This document shows, piece by piece, positions 45,501 to 56,925 of a stretch of 64,000 nucleotides of DNA (the stretch's first letter is position 1; each line of letters opens with the position of its first letter). A program made the translations under genes and the position numbers. This DNA comes from Siniperca chuatsi (lineage: Eukaryota; Chordata; Actinopteri; Centrarchiformes; Sinipercidae), in the NCBI RefSeq assembly GCF_020085105.1, contig NC_058058.1, positions 3,667,587-3,731,586 on the forward strand, read 5' to 3'. The notes under the pieces are model-generated. The model saw only the letters and a program-made list of their open reading frames with translations, did not search any database and had not been told where the DNA came from.

Positions 45501-45847
45501 ACTAAACGTTGGCACGTAAATCATGAACCGCATAATAATCCAGCATGAACATAATAACGAGGGGTTCTGGGCGCCACTTAACACTAAAGTGTTTGTTTGT
45601 GGATGACTTTAAATACGTCGTTGACCAAAGTGATTTTTTTTCCTGCTTTCTTTCTTCTAACTGTAGTTTTTGGGAGGTCGGCGAGCCCAACAACCACATT
45701 GATGAGGACTGTGGCTACATTGTGAAAACACGTGTGATGGAGCGAGTGGCTATCCGGAGCTGGTACGACGCCCCCTGCAGCATGTACTGGCCCTTCATCT
45801 GTGAGAAAGAGATGGGCGCTGGCGCCAGCACCTCCATACCACACTGA
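33544..45847 (+). CDS. Type II membrane C-type lectin, CD209/ASGR-like, 297 aa, six exons
   Basis: Cell-surface sugar receptor. Exons: 33544-33649, 37758-37886, 39047-39223, 39424-39608, 41238-41353, 45667-45847. All have GT-AG borders and keep phase (1,1,1,0,2). Residues 1-55 form a cytoplasmic tail with YSKL, a YxxPhi sorting-type motif, and an acidic DDEGPYDDF. Residues 56-77 are a membrane anchor (FATICLATLC, then AILLIAIIAV). Residues 79-137 form a stalk with a sequon (NVT) and a short coiled coil (ISKLQQEKDQLQKENDELL). The CTLD runs from C155 (CPMDWHLFNNSCYF) to C283, split over three exons as in CD209/ASGR genes. EPN at 244-246 predicts mannose-type Ca2+-dependent binding. The usual WND is W-Y-D (270-272), so one Ca2+ ligand is missing. 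The CTLD cysteines expected of a long-form domain are present. The family member cannot be fixed further. Confidence 0.9.
33958..34470. repeat. Dispersed fish repeats in lectin intron 1
   Basis: 33958-34195 is of the ggctgcaat...gattaattgattaattgtttgg family, also at 45000-45060 and 56610-56925. 34195-34260 (tttatttatagagcacttttcaaaac) resembles 60405-60470. Non-coding. Confidence 0.6.
34480..34800 (+). repeat. Dispersed repeat, copy 2 (atgctaatgttagcat family)
   Basis: Contains ctcaacaactattggatggg, gcgccaccaacagg and catgctaatgttagcattcagctcaaagc. Same family as 42600-43030. Confidence 0.65.
34801..37757. other. Remainder of lectin intron 1
   Basis: No further exon or clear element. Short frames here lack domain or splice support. 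Confidence 0.55.
39659..39830 (+). mobile_element. Rex1-like LINE 3' fragment in lectin intron 4
   Basis: Matches the C-terminal coding end and 3' UTR of the Rex1-like LINE (compare 8467-8610): LIPQKSTTERHRKSFLPVAI, then taactcctccct and cattgatcatta. It lies about 50 bp after the exon-4 donor. Confidence 0.85.
40525..41000 (+). repeat. Possible retroelement-end repeat in lectin intron 4
   Basis: Pyrimidine-rich stretch (gtcctgtttcc, gttgcacctgtgtcttgttg, ccttacctgtctgg, cgtgtaagcc) ending in tatcattaaatgg. Similar in style to 30240-30760. No coding support. Confidence 0.4.
42600..43030 (+). repeat. Dispersed repeat, copy 3 (gttagcatgctagc family)
   Basis: ctcaacaactattggatgga, catgaaatttggtac, then tgctaaacatcagcatgttagcattg and gcatgctagcattagctcaaagcc. 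Same family and order as 34480-34800, in lectin intron 5. Confidence 0.7.
45000..45340 (-). repeat. Dispersed repeats in lectin intron 5
   Basis: 45000-45060 is a ggctgcaacc...gattaatcagtagattaatc fragment. 45085-45340 is the reverse of the ctattggatgg / catgaatgtctgtac family, adjoining the last lectin exon region. Non-coding. Confidence 0.6.
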
Positions 45848-46061
45848 GAAACATCGCACTGATCATCTGAAGAATACAAACCAGACAAGTTAACCAGTCA
45901 TGAGTTTGTCAGCTTTTCACAAACTGCTGCATGAACTTTCCCTTTCCCTTAAAACCTGGGATTAAGAAGGCTGATATTTTGCAAGTATAAATTCAAACGT
46001 TATTTAGATCTGACACAATTCAGTCAGGTATGGAAGTTCATCTTTTACAGAATGAACATGA

Positions 46062-46067
46062 AATAAA
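46062..46067 (+). terminator. Likely polyadenylation signal of the lectin gene
   Basis: AATAAA 215 nt after the stop codon at 45845-45847. It is the first canonical signal downstream. Confidence 0.55.
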
Positions 46068-46099
46068 CCTTTTCCTGAAATGATTATATGGTATTTTGG

Positions 46100-47670
46100 A
46101 CTTTTCTAATGTGTGACAAAAGCATGGACGGTCCACTTTGTCCAGAACACTGGACACAAGCATGGTTGTATTAAAATGGGTTTACAGTAGTACGAAGGAA
46201 ATTAAAGGTAGCTGTACTCTGCAGCAGTTACCGTATGTTTATTTTTATGAATTCTTCCTACTGATTTTAACCTTTACATATTTCTTATGTAACAGACAGT
46301 ATTATGAATATCAGAAATTAAAGAAACATTATATTAGATTATAATAGGACTATTACTTTTTAGGTCTCTAAAATATAATAAATAAATAAACACAAGATAG
46401 AATAAAGGCATTTAAATTGTAGAATCATTGAAGCGAACCTCACATCTTTTCGTGTCCAGTTATGATTGACACTTGTCAATTAATTTAATCATTACTAAAT
46501 TAAAACAGGTTTCACCACACAAACTAGTTCTTAAATAGAGATTAGTTACTAAATATTTACATCCTGTAACAGCCAGGTTTGACTGCTGCCTATCTGACCA
46601 CCAACAGACAAAGCTAACATTAGCTTGCTAGCTAACATATCTTCAGTTTAGATTGAAAAGTAAAAGATTGGAAAAAGAGGAAAATGGTCGACATATGACC
46701 AGACACTTGATCAAAATGCATTTTAGTAACAGTGTAAACAGGAAAGATTTAAAATGACACTACATAAACATAACAGACAAGCGTTATGCTAACATCAGAC
46801 TTAAAGACTAAATAGCATTGGTTAGGTTAGCATAATCTGATATTTCCCACTCAGTCTAAGCTGCATGAATACTACTAATTCTGAAATGCACATTTCTCCA
46901 TGTATGCATATATAGGTAAAACAGAGGAATAAATTTACAATGGATTGGCAGTTTATCTCTTGACCCCCTAAAACTGTTATTGGTGGAAGTTATTTTACAG
47001 CTTGTGATTCTACAGTGATATTCTGTTTAGTTACATATTTAACTGCTTTTGATTGAACTGCACTTTTCTTTGCAACTGATTTACATGTAACTTAAGTCTT
47101 TACTAGCTAAGACGTAGTTTAAGTTTTAATAGTGCAACCTGATTTAGTAAATCACTAGAAACTACTGTAGCCAGTGCTTACTAAGAACTCAGGTGCTACA
47201 GTGTATCTGTGCCTTATACCACATAAATCATATTTTTAGATTCTGTTTTAGAATTTATAGATCAGGGATTCAAGATAACTATTAATGTTTTCATTGATTT
47301 TTTTTTTTTACATGTAAAACTGGGCTTTTTATCAATGAATAGTGTTAATATCAGATTTATATTAACTGTACATAACGCAAGTGTTAAGTGAGTATGATCA
47401 TCTGATGTGGTGTGTTAGTGATGAAACCACTTGAAGGATGATCAATTTGATGTTAAAGATGTCAAAATGTTCATACTTTTTTAGTCTTTTAAAATACAAC
47501 ATGAATCAAATATTTGAAATTCTGCATAAATGTGTCCTGTGGCTCTTATAAATAAATAATAAAGATAATTGTTTTGTATCTTAACGTCTCACCTTACGTG
47601 TGTGTTTTATCTACCTCTCTTAAAGCGTCTCTAATCAATATTTTTATATTAACAATGGGTCAGATGACTG
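46100..47670. other. Intergenic, no gene seen
   Basis: AT-rich, with several further AATAAA motifs (for example near 47560) that could extend the lectin 3' UTR. No coding exon recognised. Confidence 0.55.
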
Positions 47671-47679
47671 TCTAATATG

Positions 47680-48060
47680 AAAGATATATCTCATAGCAGC
47701 AAACCCAGAGAATTTTCACCCAACTCTGCTGTTCCTCTTAGCTCTACAGAGTGTTTTAGCATCTTTCAGCTCATGGTTTTGGTTTTACGGCCCGCAACTT
47801 TAATGTTTTTATTCAGTCTCACCACTCTCATCAGCGTTATTTCCAGCTGCAGCAGATGTGAAGAAAGTGAAGCGTTTAGCGCCTAAAGACGCAGATACTT
47901 TTCTCAGGAGTTGGTGGAGACCAAAAACAAAGCAAAGAAGAGAGTGAATATTGAACTTAGATTCATCTGGTGGACAAAAACACGACTCCAAATGTTAATT
48001 TTGCTCTGTCCGCTGGATGTGTACATGAGAAAGTTTGCTAACAAATTTGCCACTTGTCAA
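47680..48060 (+). repeat. Dispersed fish repeat, copy A
   Basis: Pattern agagaattttcacc, ctctacagagtgttttag, cggcccgcaac, caccactctcatc, ggagttggtggagacc, gagagtgaatattg, gactccaaatg. The same ordered pattern occurs at 53060-53410. Open frames in it are incidental. Confidence 0.75.
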
Positions 48061-49984
48061 TTATGTAAGTTGATAACATGTCAATGTTGTGTGTCCAGGT
48101 TGTTAGGCAGGTTTAATGTGACACCATATATATATGACTATGATGCAGGTGTCTTTATGAAAAAAAGAATCATATCTGAGTCAAATTGAGTAAAAATTGA
48201 GTTGAGTTTTACATTTTAGATATTTAGCGAACACACTCATACATTTGCATTTTGTCCAGTAGGCTGCTACACATTGTAGATCTACACCTACAATACAACA
48301 ATACAACCTACAATATCTCTCAGGTACAGGACTCTAACTACACTATTACACTTTTAGCTTTTGATTGCCAGTTATCAGCTTGAAACTCCAAAATAGCCAA
48401 TATTAGTTAGAAAACACATTTTGAAATAAATAATCTTATGATAAATACAGAAAGATATGAATTAACTCATGAAGTGTGACTTTATTTAATGAATTAATAA
48501 AAACAATTTCATGAAGCATGACATCATGGTTTGTTGTCTGTAATGTCTCTTCTCATCCTAGTTGTTGTTGTTGTTGTTGCCCGGCAGGTGACACTACTAA
48601 CACAAGCAACCTACAGTCAATATCTAAGAAACTCTGCAGGCCACATTTAAAAATAGAATAGTTGAAGAGCAACTAAAGTAGATTTTTAAATTCCTCATGA
48701 TGAATGCATATGATATGACGTATTTCCTCTTACTGTAATTTTAGATGAGAAGGTTTCAGTTCTGGTCCATAAAAATCGAAAAGAGACCTTTCATGTACAA
48801 AACACAAAGTATATTTTATCAAATACACAAAAGCAGGGATATTAATTGGTTGGGGGTACAACAAAATACACAGAAGCAGTACAAAAATGCACAAGTAAAA
48901 CAACAAAGACAATCCATAAAAGGAAAAATACTCTCACTGTTTATTCTCGGAGAATGTTTTCTTGGTATGTTTCCCCTTTATTAATTAGGCCAGCTGTATA
49001 AAGTTTTTTTTCTTTAAGTATTAATACACTTCATATATACAAAACAACTCTCCAATCCCACTCTGAGGTTTCATCTCTACTTCTCTGGGCTGAAAGAACT
49101 ACATTATTCCACTTCCTATCTTGTCAAGGTGGGGTAAGAGCGTCTCTGAATGAAGAAGCTAAAGGTGGAGGGCAGTTTGCTGAGTGCATGGGTTGTACTC
49201 CTGCTTCCTTCCTGAGCTTGTTACCAAAGGGAGTTATCAGGAAGTGAACGACCCCTCTTCTGTCACAGTTCATTAGGATTATAGGCCGACACTTACTGAG
49301 AGAGAGAGGGAAGGAGAAACACACAGGCTCTTTATTAACACTATGTAATAATGTCCCATCAATAAATCAAACAGCGAACCAATGAGAAGTAAAGACAGAT
49401 TTAAAGTTTCAGTTTTAGGAACCCTACAATACACTGTGCAAATAGAAGAAGCATCAACAACAATATGAGCAGAAAATGCAGAAAAAACAGCATTGAGGAA
49501 GATTGATACATGCTCAAATAATTTACCTACAATCACCCAAACTGTCTCCAGTAGATACCCCTTCTCTGAAACTATTTTTTTATAGTTATACAGAATGCAA
49601 ATATGTGCCCCCCTCTTCTTATAAATTACATTTTAAAAAAGTCAGAATTTGCATTTATAGAAAGAAACACAACCACTTAAAGGATAGGTTCACAATTCAC
49701 AATAACAAAAACAAGTCTGTCTTAAAAGAATAGTCAGGTGCCCTTATGTACATTCAAACAAGTTCTGCATGCTGTAATCATTCCTCCTGCTCATACTGGC
49801 CATTAAAAGATCCCTTCCTAAAGAGTGAACGAGATGGGGGACAAAATCTGCAGTCTTTATTCTGTGTAAAAATGTATTCCAAAGTTTCTCTCTAGCTAAT
49901 ATGAGGCTTCAGCACTCTGATTTTGACAAATCAAGGTGTTTTCCATAGTTTCAGTCTTTTTAAGATAAAATTCCCTCTTTGTGT
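48061..49984. other. Intergenic, no gene seen
   Basis: Contains a (GTT)n run at about 48561-48579. No supported gene or element otherwise. Confidence 0.55.
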
Positions 49985-50541
49985 TACTATCCCTACCCTC
50001 TGGCAGGCGCTACAGAGCACTGTACACCAACTCAACCAGACGCACGCCGTTGCTTTGATTAACATTTAACATCAGTCACATAGTGTCAGGAACAATAACC
50101 CTGTAACACTAAACATCCACCTACAAATCACAAATTACATATTTTATAGTTTAAATACACACTCTTTTTAACATGTACATATCATCACTGTGCGTGCTGT
50201 ATATACTGTATATATTGTCATATCCACCTACTTCATGTATATAAAGTAACCTGTTACATTAATCATTCTATATTTATTTCAGCACTCTTGTACTCTGCAC
50301 CATTGCACTACTGTCTTATTGTTTATTCATATACTTTTATATATATTTATATCTTTTTTCACCTACTTGTATGTACATAATAGTTAAATGTTTATGTTTA
50401 CCTTTGTTCAGCTTTGTTGTCTTGTTTTTAGCTGCAGCCTAAATCTACTTCTGTGTAAGTACATTGAGAGCATTGAAAAACCGGTGTCACATTCCTTGTG
50501 TGTGTGCACACACTTAGGCAATAAAGCTGATTCTGATTCTG
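49985..50541 (+). mobile_element. LINE 3' end, 5'-truncated (CR1/Rex1-like tail)
   Basis: Begins with a fragment of an ORF2 C-terminus (LPSGRRYRALYTNSTR, near 49995). A long AT-rich 3' UTR follows, ending in aataaagctgattctgattctg. The ctgattctg tail is like that of the Rex1-like copies at 9000 and 12540, but the UTR differs, so it is a related family. Confidence 0.7.
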
Positions 50542-51580
50542 CAGCTCAGCAAGGAAGCACTGGAAACACAAAGAGGAAAAGTTTGTACAAAAAAGATTAG
50601 AACTTTGGAAGATACTCACTTGATCTGTCTAAACACACATTCTGAATGTTGAGCCGATTATGAACATGATTTGTTCGTGACGACCGATTGGACCAAGTTG
50701 GTCTGTTCCAGCGTGGGTCACTTGATATGTAAAGGGTCTAATCTGAAGTCTTCAGATCCAGTCGCTGTCAGGTGTTCGCAGAAAGATTTTTTAAACATGT
50801 TTGACACCGATGATGTCACTTGTGTGTCGCCACGGGGGAGACGTATCGGTAAAAAAAACAACTTTGCCTGAAGTTAGCTTTGTTTTACAAAGGTCACTTA
50901 CCTCCAGTTCCCTCTGTAGGCTGTACAGTCCTACACGCCTCTCCATACAGGATCTCCCCCAAACGCTGAGCTTTTTTTGGCCTTTTCGGTGCAAATGTCA
51001 CTGCACATATATATGAGTGCAAGCTGCCGTCCATGTTTGTTTTTGTACATGTGCAACAATTAATGTTCTTGCAGGATTTACGTGGTTGTCTACCACCAGA
51101 ACTCCAGTGGTAGCTGATGACCAGGCAGTTGTCTAGTGTATTTCGTAAAGTTTATGCTCCTTACTGACTGTCAAAGATTAAGAAATCTGTGCAAGTTGGT
51201 GAAAACAATCTTTATGTGTGGTTTGCCCAGTCTTTCACCTCCATTGAAAGCGCTTTAGGAAGGGATCTCAATGAACAAAAGGAATGAGCCAGCAAAAACT
51301 GTTTTAATGTTCATACAGGCACATGAAAATTGTTTTTAAGACAGACTTGAACATTTGTGAACCCCTTCTTTAAGATTCAAGGAGCTATTCATGAATATAT
51401 GAAAAAAACAAGTTAAACTCTTGGTGGAGAGGAAGCTCCTCATGGTTGACTTTTGGTTGGTATATCATTATGGTCATGTATCATTTTGTAAAATATGTGT
51501 TGGACAAAAAACTTCCTAGAATCCGAGCAGAATCATAAATTAAATATAGTTTCCTGATTGGACTTGATTGTAAAAACTGT
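50542..51580. other. Intergenic, no gene seen
   Basis: Short frames only; no recognised feature. Confidence 0.5.
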
Positions 51581-51594
51581 GCTTTGAGAACTGC

Positions 51595-51990
51595 TTGAAA
51601 CAAATATAATGTTGTAGGATTTGAACTCACAACCTCTGCGTTGCCAAATACACCTTGACAAGATGTGTTCATTTTTAATGATTGTTTCAATGATTGTTTG
51701 GTTTCCTAGGTTTCGATCACAAAGGTTTTGGTCGAAAAAAAAATTGCACACATAAAAATTTATACTTTTACTTTAACACAACTTTAGTATACTAATTCTG
51801 AATACATTACTTTCTAAATACTGAGTATATTCTACATATTTAATATATTTTACTCAACCTCATCATGCAGGTAGGACTTCAACGCCTTGCTTAAGGACAC
51901 TTTGGCAGAATGATTCATAATGGATCCTGCAGGCATTAAACCTACGTGTTTGACCACGACGCCATACAGGGCTGCGTAACAGTGATGTCG
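51595..51990 (-). repeat. tRNA-derived SINE-like fragments
   Basis: On the - strand two B-box-like stretches occur: gttgtgagttcaaatcct (about 51603-51635) and aggtttaatgcctgcagg (about 51930-51950). The second is followed by ccttaagcaaggcgttgaa, the typical text of fish tRNA-derived SINE bodies. No intact tRNA fold was recognised. Confidence 0.45.
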
Positions 51991-53055
51991 CTGTGTGATG
52001 TTACCAGGCCGGAGCCAAAACCTGTTGCATCAAGTACTAAAAAAAGACACGGCTGAGGTGAGGCTTAATCTAAAGGTCCCCATTAGAGGAGGCCATCAAA
52101 CATCTCTGACGATCTCAGCATGCACCCATAATGCATGAGGACAAACGGTGGATTAGCAGGATGTTGAACCAATGAGGACGAGACTTGTGGCTTAGAGCTG
52201 CAGTGTAGTAACTAGGCTACATTACCTACGCATGAGCAGAGGTTAACATCCCAAGTGTTTTAATGTCTTAAGCAGACAAACAGCCAACTGGCATGCTGTC
52301 AGTTGGAGACAGTTGAGCTCATCCAATGATTTTAGTTTTCTCATTGAAAGCTATGTTGGCTGAAGACCATGTTAGAGGTTTTAGAGTCCTGACATGCACA
52401 CACAGAACTCCAGAACTCATTCTTGGTATCGCTTGTCCTTGACATTGTCAGCCATTTGTTCAGCAAATATCATTCAACCTGGCTTAAAGTTCAGTTGTAT
52501 TATTACAAACATACATAGGTGTCTATGAAAAAGCATTCATTTTCATATCTGCAAAAAGTGCATGTGTTTGTACATACACAAAAGCTCATTCAAAATACAA
52601 TTTTATTCTACAATTCTGTTGTTTTTGGGTCAACACGGACAGAATTTTCCCCACGCTGCTGCACCTCTCTTGATGAAATGCTTAATGAGCATCTTTCATC
52701 ATCCTCTGCCAAACAACTGAAGCAGCAACTGTTACTGTATGTGAGCTCTTCACCATGCTGTGACCCAAAGTTCTTTGACTGAACTCGAGCAGGACATAAA
52801 CCTCTTCCTCTGGAAATGTTTCTGCCATGTCTGTCATTCCAGCTGAACAAGACCACAGATCATGTTGGCAGATGCAAGGACAAATTCAATTTCCAATTCA
52901 CTGACATTCAGTGGAATAGTTCAGACCTTATTCAGTAATATTACACCTTAAATACATTCCTCAATCATCATTATCAAAAGGTCAAGAAGTGCTTTAAAGC
53001 TACACAAACTGATATTTTCACATTATCCGTGGATTAAATGACTAAATGTGTACTG
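51991..53055. other. Intergenic, no gene seen
   Basis: Nothing beyond short frames. Confidence 0.5.
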
Positions 53056-53410
53056 TGAAAGGTGTCGGTTGTATCGATGAATCCACAGAGAATTATCACC
53101 TGACTCAGCTCAGCTCTACAGAACATTTTAGTGTCTTTCAGTTCAGTTCGGTTGTTTTGGTCGTCCGACCCACAACCTTTAAATTTTGGTTCACTGTCAC
53201 CACTCTCATCGACCTTGTTTCCAGAAGCATCAAGCAGCAAAAAATATCTGATAAACCCCGCTGTTCTCAACCTGCTCAGCACCAAACAACAGGCAGACAC
53301 AGTTAGAGACTAGCTGGAGAACATAGTGGAGCATTTAGCAGCTTAAAAGGAGAGTGAATATTGGACATCAGGTGGATGCAAACTCAACTCCAAATAATGG
53401 TACATTTACA
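53056..53410 (+). repeat. Dispersed fish repeat, copy B
   Basis: Same ordered motifs as 47680-48060 (agagaattatcacc, ctctacagaacattttag, cgacccacaacc, caccactctcatc, gagagtgaatattgg, actccaaataatgg), with an extra aacaacaggcagacacagttagagactagctgg segment. Confidence 0.75.
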
Positions 53411-54109
53411 AGGTGATTTATGTCAGTGCTGTGTTTTCAGCCTGTTCCACCACCCTCAAATAGCCACAAGTAATAGTTTAGCTTTAACACAAGAGATTTC
53501 TGAGATATTCTCGTATCCTCAGGATTTCAAGTTAAAGTACAAGATTCAGCCTTTTCTTTGCTCCTCGACCCCCTGCCAATCTTTCAAGAACTCACAGAAA
53601 TCAACATTTGAACTCAAGAGTTTGAGTAAATGAAATGTTCCTTTGGTCAGTGCACTGTAAAATGTTTTAAAGCTGGTTCAACTTAAAAACGTAAGTTTCC
53701 CTGCTGCTTAAAAATGAGTTAACTGAACTGAAGTTGATTAGCTGCTCAAAGGCATCTCGTAAGTTGCGAAGAAAACAAGTTCATAAACTTAAGATATTAC
53801 ATTAATCTAAAAACTGTTCAGTCATGCTGACAAACATTACAGAAAGATTTGCTTTTTATTTTTACAGTTTGAAGAGTCAGCTCTTCATTTGACACGAAGA
53901 GTTTACTGCTGTCGCTACTCCTGTTGGAGCTACTTGTTCCGAAGACAACATGCGAATCTGCTCTCGGTGACTCTGTTAAAATGGCAAGGACTTCAATACT
54001 AACCTCTGGAGATGTAATTAATATCCCATTACACCAGATTATTGCCCATGTGGAGTTCTCGGCCACAGACCTTTCCTAGAAGAAAAAAAAATTTAAATCT
54101 CATCTCAAA

Positions 54110-54171
54110 CTAGTTTGGTCCGCCCCCTTGACATCCTGTAATCTGGATGTCAAGGGGGCGGACCAAACTAG
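54110..54171. repeat. Perfect 27-bp inverted repeat with 8-nt loop
   Basis: Arms 54110-54136 and 54145-54171 are exact reverse complements, GC-rich in the centre (cgcccccttgacatcc / ggatgtcaagggggcg). The loop is tgtaatct. The flanks lose pairing at the next base. No transposon coding is nearby. Confidence 0.95.
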
Positions 54172-54539
54172 ATCATCTCTCATTGAACACCAATACCTGC
54201 TCTCCTTCCTGTCATGGCTCGACCCGAAACCTCCCTCCTGTCCTGTCTCACTGTCAGCATCCAAATATATCTGACCTCCTGCGTTTCTGACTGTTTCTCT
54301 ACGTCTGAGAAGACATTATTTCCAAAGTGCAGATGATTTGGTCTGTAAAAGTTAAAACATTTGTTAACCTATTCTTTACGGGGGACCACTATCTCTTTCA
54401 TTTTGAACTGTTATTTAAAAGAGCAGCTGCTACATGTTTCAAACCTTTCTCATCTCCTTTTGAGGCAAAACTCTGCGTTTGCCTCTTGATCCACTTTTCG
54501 TCCCTGCTTTCGCTGTGTGTCAGGTGTGACGCACATTTT

Positions 54540-54650
54540 GCCTGACCTGCTCTAATTCCCTAATGAGATTGGCCATCCCCGGATATCCCATTAGACCCTG
54601 ATTAACCGGGCTCAGCTCATTAGCTCTGACAAACCAATTCACCCCTGTCA
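54540..54650. promoter_or_regulatory. Candidate homeodomain-site cluster upstream of the G-beta gene
   Basis: Five TAAT/ATTA cores in about 90 bp: ctctaattcc, cctaatgaga, cccattagac, ctgattaacc and ctcattagct. The region is less AT-rich than its surroundings. OTX/CRX and other retinal homeodomain factors bind such cores, and gnb3 is known as a cone gene, but regulatory use here is inference. Confidence 0.35.
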
Positions 54651-55299
54651 ACCTCCGCCCCACACTATCCATCCCCTCTCCCGCATCCTGACAAAAAACA
54701 TGCACTGCAATGAGTTGGAGTACAATGTCACCTCTCTGTTATCATAAGACACTGTAACATACCTGTATTCTGATAATCAAACCAGAAATGTCTCAAATTT
54801 GTGAATAAGAGGTTGCAAATGATTTAATATGCTCCCTTAAAAGGTTTAAAAGTTGTTGGAATGAGGCTCATTTTGCATTTTTACTTTGTTCCGGCCTTTG
54901 GTTTGCTTTCATTGCACCTGCAACTCATTAAAACTGGCACAAAGCTACAGCATAGTCTTTCATATTTAATTATGTGCATGCCTGATTTTTGTGCAACAGG
55001 TATAATTTCTTTGTAACCCTCCACAATCTTTTCTCTCTTCTCTCATATTCTTACATTTCATATCCACCTGTTCCCTTTCTCTTCCTCCCTTGTTCTTTCA
55101 TTTATCCACCTGCTCTTGTCTATTGACCTCATAACCTGATTTTTCCCTCCAATCAGTTTACCTACCTCCTCTCGCCATGCTCCCTCTCCCAGTCTCTTTC
55201 TCTCCCTCTCCTTCCCTCTCTATTTCCATCTTTGAGCTTTATCCCTTCATCCCTTATCTCCTTCATCCCCTCCAATCCTCATCTGTTCTTCCCTGTTGA

Positions 55300-55506
55300 G
55301 GAAGGGAGAGAGAAAGAGAGAGTTTCTCACAAGTAAACTGCTAGCAGTCTGCCGGGGGAGAGCATCCAAGGAGCCAGCGAGCAGGTTGTGCACCCTGGGA
55401 TTGTGGAATCTAAAAAAGCTCAAAGGGGAACGCAGAGCCAGAGGTGTCTGGGACCAGGAGCTGCACAGGTGCAGAAGAGGAGAAGGAACCACGTTGTGTG
55501 AAAAAG
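55300..55506 (+). other. Possible non-coding first exon of the G-beta gene
   Basis: Balanced-composition stretch ending in gaaaaag followed by a strong gtgagt donor at 55507, about 3.1 kb upstream of the first coding exon, which itself starts with 5' UTR after an acceptor. The left border is not determined. Confidence 0.4.
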
Positions 55507-56609
55507 GTGAGTTTCTTCTTTTATGCTTCTGTAGTTGCACTCTCTTCAGTTGCTTCCTCTGCAGTTGGAGAACTTTGGAGCTGCGGCGAAATGCTGTGAA
55601 GCTGCATCATCTTGCTTTGGGGGAGTTTAAAGAAAGGAAGTGGATTTTAGCTTTTGTGAGATTTGGAAAACAGGAAGTGGATTTTTGCTTCAGTGTGCAA
55701 CATAGGAAATTGCTTGTATATTATTAAGGATTTTCTGCACATGGCCGCCTGCAAACCATGAAATGTAGCTGCAGCTGCAGTTTGTGCATTTGCAGTGATT
55801 TTGAAGAAGCATGAGCTTTCCTTTAATATTCACTTGTGAGTTGTTTTATGAAATTCAGCAGCCATTTTGTGCAGGCTACTCCACTCTACAGGCTCCTAAT
55901 ATTTTTAAAGGCATCTTGAAGAATAGAGTTCTTGCGAATAATAGAATAATGTATCAGTCCTGTGTAAGATCGCATCCAATGTAATGATTCCTTAAACCCT
56001 TTGAAGGTAATCTTTGGATTGTAGGACGCTGCTAAAGAGGATTGGTGCCTCAGGTGTGGCAGCAGTAAGCTGCAGCCTGATCTATCACACAAGGCCCAAC
56101 TCATCCAGCTCACTTTGTCTGCAGATTTCCTGCCGCAAGTTTGGTACTTGCTATTACAAGGTTTTGTCTCTTTCCGGGACAAAAACTTTCCTTGACTTTA
56201 GCTGATAATTTTAACTAATGAGTTGATACATTTATGTTTTGGAGCACAAAAGCACCATAATTTCCGTCAAATGAGAGAACAGGACAGTAGAGGAGGAGCT
56301 GCTGATGTTTGACTACAACAGACCCTCCACATCTCCCACATCCACATCACCCTCCCTTCCTCTCTCTCTGATCCCAAGGTAAAGAGTAATCGGATGACAG
56401 GAGATTTGACCAGTAAAGCTTCCCTTAAGATCTCCTGCCCGGGATTTAAAGCTGTGTAGCACCTCCACCGCCACCATTGCCCCCCCATATCCTCCATCCT
56501 GCATCCTGTCACAGGTTCAAGCTGTAACCTGTGCTGCATGTAGGTCACGTCCTAAACCTTCACGTCTTCTGTTAAATTGATCTTTTGACCTCATCGTGCA
56601 AGACATATA

Positions 56610-56925
56610 TGTAGGGCTGCAGCTTTCCATTTTTGATTTTGATACATTTTTACATTAAGCAAATAAGTATTCAGTCTATGAAATGTCAGAACATAATAGA
56701 AAATGCCCATCACAATTTGCCATGGTGACATTGGCAAATTGCATGTTTTTCCCACTGAACATTTTAAAACTTAAATATATCAACTTTGCAGTGATATAAA
56801 ACAAAGAAAAGCTGCAAATCCTCACATTTGAGAAGCTGGAACCAGGGAATGCTTGGCATTTTTGCTTTATAAATGACTTAAGCAATTAATTGATGGTTAA
56901 TTTTCTAATCGTTTCATCTTCCCAA
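56610..56925 (+). repeat. Dispersed fish repeat (ggctgcagc...aattaattgatgg)
   Basis: Shows tagggctgcagc, tctatgaaatgtcagaacataa, gatataaaacaaagaaaagctgcaaatcctcacatttgagaagctgg and aattaattgatggttaa. A common fish non-coding repeat related to 33958-34195. Confidence 0.7.

Noticed and set aside
51595-51640. tRNA gene on the - strand
   Set aside because: Only a B-box-like stretch is present and no full cloverleaf is visible; SINE-derived is more likely.
55296-55727. 143-codon open frame before the G-beta gene
   Set aside because: Basic, low-information composition, and it crosses a strong gtgagt donor; better read as 5' UTR exon plus intron.
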